DNA of 44,687 nucleotides from assembly GCA_031256995.1 (NCBI GenBank), contig JAIRPL010000046.1, forward strand, positions 1 through 44,687, given 5' to 3'. This stretch comes from Puniceicoccales bacterium (GTDB lineage: Bacteria > Verrucomicrobiota > Verrucomicrobiia > Opitutales > UBA953). The notes beneath the pieces were generated by a model, which was given only the letters and a program-made list of their open reading frames with translations, searched no databases and was not told the DNA's origin. Shown piece by piece: positions 22,707-30,639 of the stretch. Position 1 is the first letter of the stretch, and each line of letters begins with the position of its first letter. The translations under genes were made by a program, and so were the position numbers.

Positions 22707-23549
22707 TCAGTGCCACGCGCTCCCAAAGGTTAAGGTTTTGCTGTTCATATCCAAAACGTACTCCCCCACCCATACCGTGCCGGCGATGTTGCTGCGCAAC
22801 TGGATGCCCGGAGGCCAGCCGGCCGGGCGCGGCGGATGCCGCAGATACTCCTTCACCCCGGGTTTGTAGGTGTCGGCCATGCGCCAGATGAGGGGTGCGG
22901 CCCGAAGGTCGGCCTCGGTGACGGGCGCCTTGCCCGCCGGCGCGCCGCTTCCCGGGCGGATGGCACCCGGCTCCCCGTGCCCCAGGACGGCGTGATAAAC
23001 CTGCCGCAGCGTCATTTCCAGGCGCCACCCAGACAGGTCCACCACGCCGCCGCTGGCCTGCCTGACAAGTTCCGCCGTCTCCGGCGTGCACACGCCGAGG
23101 TTGAGCGGCGTCGCGGCCTCCAAGGCCGCGTTGCGCGCCTCCATGTCGAGTTTTCCGAGTTCCCTGGCCTTGCCGAAAAAGCCGCTGATCACATCCGGGA
23201 GCCACTGGATGGTCCCTCCGGAGAAGGCGACCTGGTCGCCGAACACCTCCGCCAGGTCGTCCAGCTGCTCCGAGTCCAGCCCGGACACGCTGGCTTGCAG
23301 CCTGGCGTTGAAGTCCGCCTCCTGCGGCTGGACCTTTTCGTCCGGGGCGAGCAGGCCGAGACGGACGGCCTCCTCACGGGAGACCCCCCGCACGCCCATG
23401 CCGCTGCCAAAGTCGAACGGGGGCCATGGGTGCCCGAAGCGGGAAATCTCCGACCATATGGGGTCGCTCTTGAGCGCGATCATGCGGCCGCCCGCCTGGA
23501 GCGTGCCGCCGGCCTCGGCCCACCGGGCCACCAAGTCGCGACGGAGCGG
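22707..23549 (-). pseudogene. Mu gpF-like minor head protein, 5'-truncated
   Basis: The frame (about 275 residues) reads WAEAGGTLQAGGRMIALKSD, then FGHPWPPFDFGSGMGVRGV, and ends APLIWRMADTYKPGVKEY..VGEYVLDMNSKTLTFG, resembling phage minor head/morphogenesis proteins of Mu-type prophages. The expected N-terminal helical domain is absent. Upstream sequence at 23550-23628 is instead a second, diverged copy of this gene's own 3' region, in another frame. A recombination between two tandem gpF-type genes would produce this arrangement. Confidence 0.65.
22832..22910. repeat. 79-bp segment of the minor-head gene, copy 1
   Basis: Encodes LIWRMADTYKPGVKEY on the minus strand. It matches 23550-23628 over its full length with about nine mismatches. 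Confidence 0.8.
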
Positions 23550-23628
23550 GCGGATGATGCGAATACTCCTTTACCCCGGCTTTGTAGGCGTCGGCCATGC
23601 GCCAGATGAGCGGGGCGGCCCGAAGGTC
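23550..23628. repeat. 79-bp segment of a minor-head gene, copy 2, at the prophage edge
   Basis: Encodes LIWRMADAYKAGVKEY on the minus strand, equivalent to copy 1 at 22832-22910. The similarity ends exactly at 23628 on one side (next to the following unrelated gene) and at 23550 on the other, so this is a relic of a second minor-head gene. Confidence 0.8.
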
Positions 23629-23895
23629 TCAGGGGGCCTTTATCGGGACATTAACGGGTGGTTCGGCGGTGAAAATCCGCATGCCTGCGGTGGGGGCGCA
23701 GAATCTGATTCCTCCATCCTGCTGGATGATCAGAGGATTCGGAAGGTAGGTTTCCGGATTTGGGCGGATTGATAGTGCGGCGGACTCGCGGGGGTCTTCC
23801 TTGCTGAAGTTGGCCAGTGCCGGAATGGTGATTCCAAGTGCGATGAGGATTGCGGTCGCGATGGCGTAGCTTGCGCCGGTGGAATTCTTTCTCAT
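23629..23895 (-). CDS. Small exported protein of unknown function
   Basis: An 88-residue protein from the ATG at 23893-23895 (MRKNSTGASYAIA). AIATAILIALGITIPALANF forms a signal peptide or membrane anchor. The rest is Pro-rich and short (SIRPNPETYLPNPLIIQQDGG). The stop lies on the edge of the prophage-derived segment, so the original 3' end may have been replaced. No family is recognised. It diverges from sufT. Confidence 0.4.
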   Translation of the reverse strand: MRKNSTGASYAIATAILIALGITIPALANFSKEDPRESAALSIRPNPETYLPNPLIIQQDGGIRFCAPTAGMRIFTAEPPVNVPIKAP

Positions 23896-24164
23896 GGCGG
23901 AAGAGGCGGGATTCGTGGTGCGGATTTGTCGCGGATGATGTGCGGGCGAGGTGCGAAAGGACTTGTGCATGGTGTTGGCTGGAGGCTGTTGGAATGTGGT
24001 GAGGTCTGGGTGTTGGAATGGGCGGTCATGGAAGGGGATCCATGGGGTTGCTGGCGTGGCTTTGCTCTGGTGATCGTGGGAGGTGATTTTGGGGCGCCTC
24101 TTTTTGATAATGAGACGCATTTTCTTCTTTGCGAAAGGCCGGTGGAGAGGTTTTTCTCGCCGCC

Positions 24165-24896
24165 ATGATGTTTGGTTCCCAAAGCGATACGGGCGGTGAT
24201 GGTGGGAATGGGGCGCCGGACCTTCCGCACGAAACGGCTGCTGTTTCTTCCGCATCTGAGGCCGCTGGCGTGGCAGCGCCTTCGGCTGCCGGCTTGGGGG
24301 GCGTGACGAACAACAGTCGTGTGTTACGGCGCGAGGTGGCGGCAACAGGCATCCCTGGCGGTGAGTCGGCGCTGCTTCCGGCGGGGATCACGGTCAATGT
24401 CGCCAACCGGCTTGGCGGCAATTTCACGGTCACCTGCGACTTTGGCATGTTCCGCATCACCGGCACCAATGCCGATGCCCTCGGGGAGGAGCCGCCGGCG
24501 GGGGCCTCCTTTGATGGCGGGACGACGGATGCCTATGGGTCGACGGGCTACGCCGAGCATCCCCAGCATTCCGGCCCTCCGGATGAGGCGGCCGTCTGGG
24601 AGCAGCTTCGCACGGTCTATGACCCGGAGATCCCCGTCAATATTGTGGACCTTGGCTTGGTTTATTCCCTGAAAATTGACGCGCTTGAGGGCGAGACGGA
24701 CCGGTTTTGCGCGGAGGTCGCCATGACGCTCACGGCGCCCGGTTGCGGCATGGGGCCGGTCATTGCCGAGGACGCGCGCAACCGCGTCCTGAGCGTTCCC
24801 GGCGTCCATATGGCACGCGTGGCGATTGTCTGGGAGCCGCCGTGGACGTCCGACATGATCTCGGAGGCTGGCAAGATGGAGCTTGGGTTGCTTTGA
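24165..24896 (+). CDS. sufT: Iron-sulfur cluster assembly protein SufT (MIP18/DUF59 family)
   Basis: A 243-residue protein (ATG at 24165; a second ATG follows directly). After a 45-residue low-complexity Ala/Gly stretch comes the SufT N-terminal part (VLRREVAATGIPGGE, LPAGITVNV, GGNFTVTCDFGMFRITG). The MIP18 domain follows: VYDPEIPVNIVDLGLVYSL, AMTLTAPGCGMGP with the conserved Cys, and VAIVWEPPWTSDMIS. SufT helps mature Fe-S proteins. No suf/isc operon adjoins; the neighbour is a predicted Fe-S dehydratase-type protein in convergent orientation. Confidence 0.88.
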   Translation: MMFGSQSDTGGDGGNGAPDLPHETAAVSSASEAAGVAAPSAAGLGGVTNNSRVLRREVAATGIPGGESALLPAGITVNVANRLGGNFTVTCDFGMFRITGTNADALGEEPPAGASFDGGTTDAYGSTGYAEHPQHSGPPDEAAVWEQLRTVYDPEIPVNIVDLGLVYSLKIDALEGETDRFCAEVAMTLTAPGCGMGPVIAEDARNRVLSVPGVHMARVAIVWEPPWTSDMISEAGKMELGLL

Positions 24897-24939
24897 GTCC
24901 AGGAGGGGCTGGCTTGCGTGGCTTGAAAATTGGGATTCC

Positions 24940-26265
24940 TTAGATTTCACCGGTAAGTTGTTCCAAGAAGGCTTTGATTTTCATCGTTTGCTCCTCGGTG
25001 ATGGGTTCGTTGTGGACGGAGTGTTCCAGCGCGACGAGAGGAAAGTTCTTGTTCCTGAAGTAGTTGCGCTCAATCTGCTGCAGCAGGCTCGCATAGGGAC
25101 AGGCGGTGACGGCCGAGGACACCAACCCCTTGGCCCCGGTTTTTTCGATGAGTGCCTCTATGCCGCGGCGTCGCAGGGTGGCCGATGCGCCCGTGGCTTC
25201 GCCGAGTTCGCCGCGCAACTGCGAATCAAACAGGTAATGCGCCAGCGATTCGGCAGGCGGGACGTCCTCGCGATAGAGGGCCGTGCCAAGCAGGACGAGG
25301 CCGACGATGACGGCATTGTGCTCTTCCAGCAGTTTGAAAAAACTCAGCCCGCCCGGGGGCGCCCCGGCAAGGATGAGCGGCAGGTAGGGGCGGGTCTCGG
25401 GCGTTTTGGCGGCGGACTCCAATTCGGCGATGAGGCGGTCGAGGATGTTGTCAAATCTCTCATAATCGCCGAAAAAGCCGCTGGTCCCGCCAAGCAGCCA
25501 CATTGTCGGCAGTGAGCCGATGTCGAAAGGGCGTTTCAGGCGGAGATCAAGGATGCGGGCGACCTTGCGCAACGCGGCGTTTTTGCGGCGGATTTCCTCG
25601 CCAAGGCGCTCCTCGTCCAGCGGTTTCCCGTCCTGCAGCCAGGCGCCGGCCTTGTGTATTTCATTGGCGAGGAACTTGACCGTGGCCTCCGGGCGCTCGT
25701 CCGTCTTGAAGGCCGTCGCCCCCTCAAGCGTGTGGATTTCATAGCCAAGGTTGCGCGCATGCTCGAGCACCATGCCGATTGGCTCGCACGAGGAGCTGAA
25801 GGCCAGGATGCGGCGGATGGGCGAGGATGCATTGAGCAAGTCCCAGCGGCCGATCATGGTCTTTATCATGGAGCAAAATTCAGGGGGCACGAGGTAGTCG
25901 CGCTCGGCAATGCGCTCGGCGCGTTTGCTGTCCTTGCGCCACAATTCCATGATCGAGACGCCGATGGTGCCCGTGGCGCGCAGCAGGGGGGAATCCCAGG
26001 CAAAACCGCCGAACACCGCACGGCGGTTTTCCGTGCGAACCAGCTCCTCGATGCGGGCAAGGTTCCAGCCCGCGGCAAGCTCGCCAAGCTCGATGACAGT
26101 CCGCGAAAAGGGGCGCTCGTCCTTCGCCTCGTAAAGGTCCGGTTGCGTCAGGCTCCCGTGCCGCACGGTGCCCGGCGCGTATGCATCGCTTGGCACGGTG
26201 TCGCCGGCGTGAAAATCCCCGGGGAGGGAGGTGGCTTGGATGGGGCTGGTTTTATCAAGGCTCAT
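24940..26265 (-). CDS. 2-hydroxyacyl-CoA dehydratase (HgdB/BcrB)-type subunit
   Basis: A 441-residue protein from the ATG at 26263-26265 (MSLDKTSPIQAT). The family comprises subunits of 2-hydroxyglutaryl-/lactoyl-CoA dehydratases and benzoyl-CoA reductases, in which three cysteines hold a [4Fe-4S] cluster. Candidate ligands are C131 (PPEFCSM), C160 (FSSSCEPIG) and C389 (VTACPYASL). The glycine-rich PLILAGAPPGGLSFFKLLEE and the closing VALEHSVHNEPITEEQ also fit. Normally two such subunits are encoded together with an ATP-driven activator; neither partner is here. An atypical orphan homologue with another substrate is possible. Codons upstream of 26265 do not look coding. Confidence 0.8.
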   Translation of the reverse strand: MSLDKTSPIQATSLPGDFHAGDTVPSDAYAPGTVRHGSLTQPDLYEAKDERPFSRTVIELGELAAGWNLARIEELVRTENRRAVFGGFAWDSPLLRATGTIGVSIMELWRKDSKRAERIAERDYLVPPEFCSMIKTMIGRWDLLNASSPIRRILAFSSSCEPIGMVLEHARNLGYEIHTLEGATAFKTDERPEATVKFLANEIHKAGAWLQDGKPLDEERLGEEIRRKNAALRKVARILDLRLKRPFDIGSLPTMWLLGGTSGFFGDYERFDNILDRLIAELESAAKTPETRPYLPLILAGAPPGGLSFFKLLEEHNAVIVGLVLLGTALYREDVPPAESLAHYLFDSQLRGELGEATGASATLRRRGIEALIEKTGAKGLVSSAVTACPYASLLQQIERNYFRNKNFPLVALEHSVHNEPITEEQTMKIKAFLEQLTGEI

Positions 26266-26522
26266 GGATGTGCAGGGAGGTTCAGACCGCAATCTTGCTA
26301 TCTTTGGTAAAGATGCAATGAAAAAGTGCGAACGTTTCATTCGCACCCGCGGGATCCGTTCCCCGTGGCAGGAAGTCGACGGGTCTTTCCGCGCCGCGCT
26401 GCGTGCATCGGCTTGCCAAGGCGGTAAAAGGTGCGCATTTACGCCGCCCTCTTTTTGAAGTCGGCGTGCGCTTTCGCAGATTCCATGCGGGGGCACGCCG
26501 CCATTTTTTCGCAATTCCATCA

Positions 26523-28442
26523 ATGCAACTTCGCAACGTCGCCGTAATCGCCCACGTGGACCACGGCAAAACCACGCTCACGGACCGTCTCCTGTATCAG
26601 TCGGGGATGTTTCGCGCCGAGGACCTCGACAAGCTCGCCGGCGGCCAACATGGCCTCATCATGGACTCCGGCGACTTGGAGCGCGAGCGCGGCATCACCA
26701 TCACCGCAAAAAATTGCGCCATACGCTGGCGTGATCCGCGCGATGGCGCCGAATACAAGCTCAACCTGATCGACACTCCGGGGCACGCCGACTTTGGCGG
26801 CGAAGTCGAGCGCGTGCTCAACATGGCCGACGGGTGCCTGCTCGTCGTTGACGCCTTTGAAGGCCCCATGCCGCAAACGCGCTTTGTGCTTTCCAAGGCC
26901 CTTGCGCTTGGGTTGAAGCCCGTCCTTGTGGTGAACAAGGTGGACAAGCCCGCCGCGCGCCCCGATGCCGTTGTGAACGAGGTTTTTGACCTGCTTGTGG
27001 CGCTCGACGCCCCGGAATCCGCGCTGGATTTTCCGGTCGTTTACGCCTCGGCGCGCGAAGGCTGGGCCACGACGGACGCGGCATTGCTCACCGACGCGTC
27101 CGCCCGCCCGGGCAACCTGCTCCCGCTTTTTGAGACCATCGTGGATGCCATCCCCGCGCCCTACGCGCCCGGCTCCTCGCGGGGCGCCGCCGCCGGGTTC
27201 GCCACCCGCGAGGAGGCCCTCGGGTATCCGCTGCAGCTGATGGTCACCAGCATCCTCTACAGCGACTACGTCGGCCGCATCGCGGTCGGGCGCGTCAGTG
27301 CCGGAACGCTGCGCAACGGGCAGCTTGTGGCCCTCATCGCCCGCGACGGCACCATCAAGCGCCAGAAGATCCTGCGTCTTGAGACTTTTGAGGGCTTGAA
27401 GCGCGCCGAGGCCGGAAGCGCGTCAGCCGGTGATATTTGCGCCATCCTCGGACTCGAAAATGTGGAGATCGGGGCCACTGTGGCCGACCCCGAGACCCCT
27501 GTCGCCATGCCGCCTGTCGAGGTGGACCAGCCGACCGTCACAATGGCATTCCGCGTCAATGACTCTCCCTTTGCCGGGCGCGAAGGCAAATTTGTCACGG
27601 GCCGCCAGATCGGGGAACGCCTTGAGCGCGAATTGGAGCGCAATGTGGCCCTGCGCGTTGAACGGGCTGCGGACAGCGACGCCTTCCAGGTCAGCGGACG
27701 CGGCCTGATGCATCTTGGCGTGCTTATCGAAACCATGCGCCGGGAGGGCTTTGAGCTGCAGGTTGGCAAACCTCAGGTCATTTTGCGCGACGTGAATGGC
27801 GAAAAGCATGAGCCGGTGGAAACCCTTGCGATCGACTGCCCCGAGGGGAACGTCAACGACGTGATGTCGCTCGTTTTGGGCCGCAAGGGGGAGTTGTTGC
27901 GCCAGGATGCCAAGACCGGCGCCACGGGCTGGGTGCATCTTGAATACAAAATCCCCTCGCGCGCCCTTTTTGGCCTGCGCACTCAGATGCTCACGGCCAC
28001 GCGCGGTGAATCGGTCATGTATCACACTTTCCTGGATTACGAGCCGCTGAAGGGGCCGCCCCCGCGCCGCCCCCAGGGCGTGATGGTCGCCGCCGCGCAG
28101 GGGACCGTCTATGCCTATTCGCTGGACCGCCTTTTTGACCGCGGGGACTTTTTTGTCTCCCCTGGCGATGAGATCTACGCCGGGCAAATCGTCGGCGAGC
28201 ACTGCAAGGACAATGACATTCCCGTGAACCTCGACATCAACAAGAAGCTCACGAACGTCCGCGCCGCCGGCTCGGATGATGCCGCCCGCGTGAAACCTCC
28301 GCGCAAAATGTCCTTGGAGGCGTGTCTTGAGTACATCGAGGCCGACGAATTGCTGGAAGTCACGCCAACCCTCCTTCGTCTGCGCAAACGCCATCTTAGC
28401 GAGACCGAGCGCAAACGCGCCGCCAAGACCGCCCTGGATTGA
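26523..28442 (+). CDS. typA: Ribosome-associated GTPase TypA/BipA
   Basis: A 639-residue translational GTPase that helps 50S assembly under stress and cold. G1 is AHVDHGKTTL, G2 lies in ERERGITI, G3 is DTPGHADF, G4 is NKVDKP, and SAREG forms G5. EF-G-like domains II, III and V follow. The TypA-specific C-terminal domain (RALFGLRTQML, GESVMYHTFLDYEP, DRGDFFVSPGDEIYAGQIVGEH, NKKLTNVRAAGSDDA) ends in the expected basic tail. Start at MQLRNVAVIAH; the upstream in-frame codons from 26403 are not conserved. The leader CAATTCCATCA lacks a Shine-Dalgarno. Confidence 0.97.
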   Translation: MQLRNVAVIAHVDHGKTTLTDRLLYQSGMFRAEDLDKLAGGQHGLIMDSGDLERERGITITAKNCAIRWRDPRDGAEYKLNLIDTPGHADFGGEVERVLNMADGCLLVVDAFEGPMPQTRFVLSKALALGLKPVLVVNKVDKPAARPDAVVNEVFDLLVALDAPESALDFPVVYASAREGWATTDAALLTDASARPGNLLPLFETIVDAIPAPYAPGSSRGAAAGFATREEALGYPLQLMVTSILYSDYVGRIAVGRVSAGTLRNGQLVALIARDGTIKRQKILRLETFEGLKRAEAGSASAGDICAILGLENVEIGATVADPETPVAMPPVEVDQPTVTMAFRVNDSPFAGREGKFVTGRQIGERLERELERNVALRVERAADSDAFQVSGRGLMHLGVLIETMRREGFELQVGKPQVILRDVNGEKHEPVETLAIDCPEGNVNDVMSLVLGRKGELLRQDAKTGATGWVHLEYKIPSRALFGLRTQMLTATRGESVMYHTFLDYEPLKGPPPRRPQGVMVAAAQGTVYAYSLDRLFDRGDFFVSPGDEIYAGQIVGEHCKDNDIPVNLDINKKLTNVRAAGSDDAARVKPPRKMSLEACLEYIEADELLEVTPTLLRLRKRHLSETERKRAAKTALD

Positions 28443-28725
28443 CCCGCGTAAAACGGAGCTGCCGCATGCGTGGCTTGCGCGGGGAGGTGCGCCGCGTTTC
28501 CAGCCGCATGGCAGGTTTGCCCCGGCGCGGGCCGGCGTGGCGGGAGGAATGCCGCCCTCGTTCCCCGTCCCCTCGTCTCCGCGCGTCCATTTCACCAAGT
28601 CATCCGTGTGCGACGCGGGCTTGGCGGAATGTCGAAAATCCCACTTTTACGCCTTTTTTCTTCCCTTTTCCCCGCAAGAAATTTTCCTCCCGCCACTTTT
28701 CGCATTCGAGCCAAACTCGCGCACA

Positions 28726-30618
28726 ATGTCATTACTTGAGTCCTGTCGTAGTCCATCTGACTTGAAACAACTTCCCTTGGACCGGCTTCCAAAGCTGGCC
28801 GAGGAGATCCGTGATCGCATCATCCATGTCACATCGGAAAACGGAGGCCACGTCAGCTCCAACCTTGGGGTTGTCGAACTGACCATCGCCCTTCACCGGG
28901 TCTTCAACTCCCCGGAAGACAGCATCATCTTCGACGTTTCCCATCAAAGCTACACCCACAAGCTGCTTACCGGGCGCAACGGCCCCGAATTTGACAAATT
29001 GCGCCAGACGGGCGGCATCTCCGGATTTCAAAACCGCGCCGAAAGCCCTCATGACGCCTTTGGCGCGGGCCATGCCGGGACGGCCCTCTCCGCCGCGCTC
29101 GGCCTTGCCGCCGCCCGGGACAGCCTTGGAGGCTCCGAGCATGTCATCGCCGTCATAGGCGACGCCGCCCTCACCTGCGGCGTCACCCTCGAGGCGTTCA
29201 ACAACATTAATTTCGAGACCAAGCGCCTCATTGTCATCGTCAACGACAATGAGTGGTCCATCGACAAGAGCGTTGGCGCCATTTCGGAACACCTTGCGCA
29301 TCTCATCACCTCTCCCATTTACAACCGCACAAACCGCGAGCTGGAGCAGTTTCTGAAAAAAGTGCCCGGAGGGGAGGCGCTCCTTGCGCTGGGAAGCCGC
29401 ATCAAACGCGACACCAAGGATTTTATCACCACAAAGGCCTCGTTGTTTGAACAATTCGGATTGCGCTATTTTGGCCCCGTTGACGGGCACAACATCAGGC
29501 ACTTGGTGCGCTATCTCGAATTTTGCAAACAGGCTGAAGGCCCCATCGTCCTGCACGTTCGCACCAAGAAAGGCAAAGGCTACGCCATCGCGGAGCGGGA
29601 TCCCGAGAAGTTCCACGGCGCCAGCCCCTACTTTGTCGAGACCGGCGAACCCCGCCATTCTCCCTCGTCCGCCGAGCCGCCGGCCTGGCAGAAGGTGTTT
29701 GGCGAGACGCTTGTCCAAATCGCCAGGGCCGACAAACGCGTGCACGGCATCACCGCCGCCATGCCCTCCGGCACCTCGCTGGACATCATCAAGCACGCCC
29801 TTCCCGGCCAGTATCACGACACCGGCATCGCCGAGGAGCACGCCGTCGTCTTCGCCGCGGGCCTCGCGGCAAAAGGCTTGAAGCCCGTCTGCGCCATCTA
29901 CTCCACATTCCTGCAGCGCTCGTTTGACATGCTCCTTCACGACGTCTGCCTGCAGAATTTGGATGTCACCTTCTGCCTTGACCGGGCCGGCCTTTCCCCG
30001 GGCGACGGCGCCACCCATCACGGACTCTTTGACATCGCCTACCTGCGCTGCCTGCCGCGCGCCGTCGTCATGCAACCCGCCGACGAGGATGAGCTGGCCG
30101 ACATGGTGTGCACCGCCATCGCGCACCCCGGCCCCGCCTTTGTGCGCTACCCGCGCGGCTGCGCCGTCGGCGTCCCCATGAAACCCGCGCCCGCGCGGCT
30201 CCCCATCGGCAGGGCGAAGGTGCTCAAACCGGGGGCGGACGTGCAGTTCTGGGCGCTTGGCACGCTTTGCGGGGAGGCAACGGCCCTTGCCGGGCGTCTT
30301 GAGGCGGAGCGCCCCGGGCTTTCCGCCGGCGTGGTGAACGCCCGTTTCGCAAAACCGCTGGACACGGATCTGCTGCTTGGGCAGGCCGGCCGCGCGCGGC
30401 TCATCGTCACGCTGGAGGATCACGTGCTTGCAGGGGGCTTTGGAAGCGCCGTGCTGGAAGCCCTTTCGGACGCCGGATCCAAGGTTCCCGTTGTCCGGAT
30501 CGCCTGGCCGGACGCCTTTGTCGAGCATGGTTCCAGCCAGGCCATCCTCCGCGCCGCCCATTCCCTCACCTTGGATGACATGTACGCCAAGGTAGTGGCC
30601 GGCTTGGCCGGGAAGTAA
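28726..30618 (+). CDS. dxs: 1-deoxy-D-xylulose-5-phosphate synthase
   Basis: First enzyme of the MEP isoprenoid pathway; condenses pyruvate and glyceraldehyde-3-phosphate with thiamine diphosphate. The protein is 630 residues. It has GGHVSSNLGVVELTIALH, DVSHQSYTHKLLTGR (usually DVGHQ), VIGDAALTCGVTLEAFNN (usually GDGA), IVNDNEWSID, and FGPVDGHN. The catalytic Glu motif is GIAEEHAVVFAAG, with YSTFLQRSFD and GLSPGDGATHHG further on. The two substitutions in otherwise strict motifs hint at a divergent Dxs subgroup rather than a different enzyme. The ATG at 28726 gives the standard N-terminus; the frame open upstream to 28327 overlaps typA and is not conserved. The 283 bp before it hold no gene. 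Confidence 0.95.
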   Translation: MSLLESCRSPSDLKQLPLDRLPKLAEEIRDRIIHVTSENGGHVSSNLGVVELTIALHRVFNSPEDSIIFDVSHQSYTHKLLTGRNGPEFDKLRQTGGISGFQNRAESPHDAFGAGHAGTALSAALGLAAARDSLGGSEHVIAVIGDAALTCGVTLEAFNNINFETKRLIVIVNDNEWSIDKSVGAISEHLAHLITSPIYNRTNRELEQFLKKVPGGEALLALGSRIKRDTKDFITTKASLFEQFGLRYFGPVDGHNIRHLVRYLEFCKQAEGPIVLHVRTKKGKGYAIAERDPEKFHGASPYFVETGEPRHSPSSAEPPAWQKVFGETLVQIARADKRVHGITAAMPSGTSLDIIKHALPGQYHDTGIAEEHAVVFAAGLAAKGLKPVCAIYSTFLQRSFDMLLHDVCLQNLDVTFCLDRAGLSPGDGATHHGLFDIAYLRCLPRAVVMQPADEDELADMVCTAIAHPGPAFVRYPRGCAVGVPMKPAPARLPIGRAKVLKPGADVQFWALGTLCGEATALAGRLEAERPGLSAGVVNARFAKPLDTDLLLGQAGRARLIVTLEDHVLAGGFGSAVLEALSDAGSKVPVVRIAWPDAFVEHGSSQAILRAAHSLTLDDMYAKVVAGLAGK

Positions 30619-30639
30619 CCGGGGCCGGGGGCGCGTGCG

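Larger units (their letters stand above)
18162..23628. mobile_element. Decayed mosaic Mu/P2-type prophage remnant
   Basis: This segment lies between the ostA-type stop codon and an unrelated small gene. Minus-strand phage pieces, in transcription order, are minor head protein F (broken), protease/scaffold I, baseplate V (C-terminal part), tail protein X and tape measure (truncated). Integrase or transposase, terminase, portal, major capsid, sheath and lysis genes are absent. Inserted cargo comprises higBA (plus strand), a RelBE-like pair and two small paralogues. Several junctions join pieces out of frame, so it cannot make particles. No terminal repeats or attachment sites are evident at either edge. 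Confidence 0.8.
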
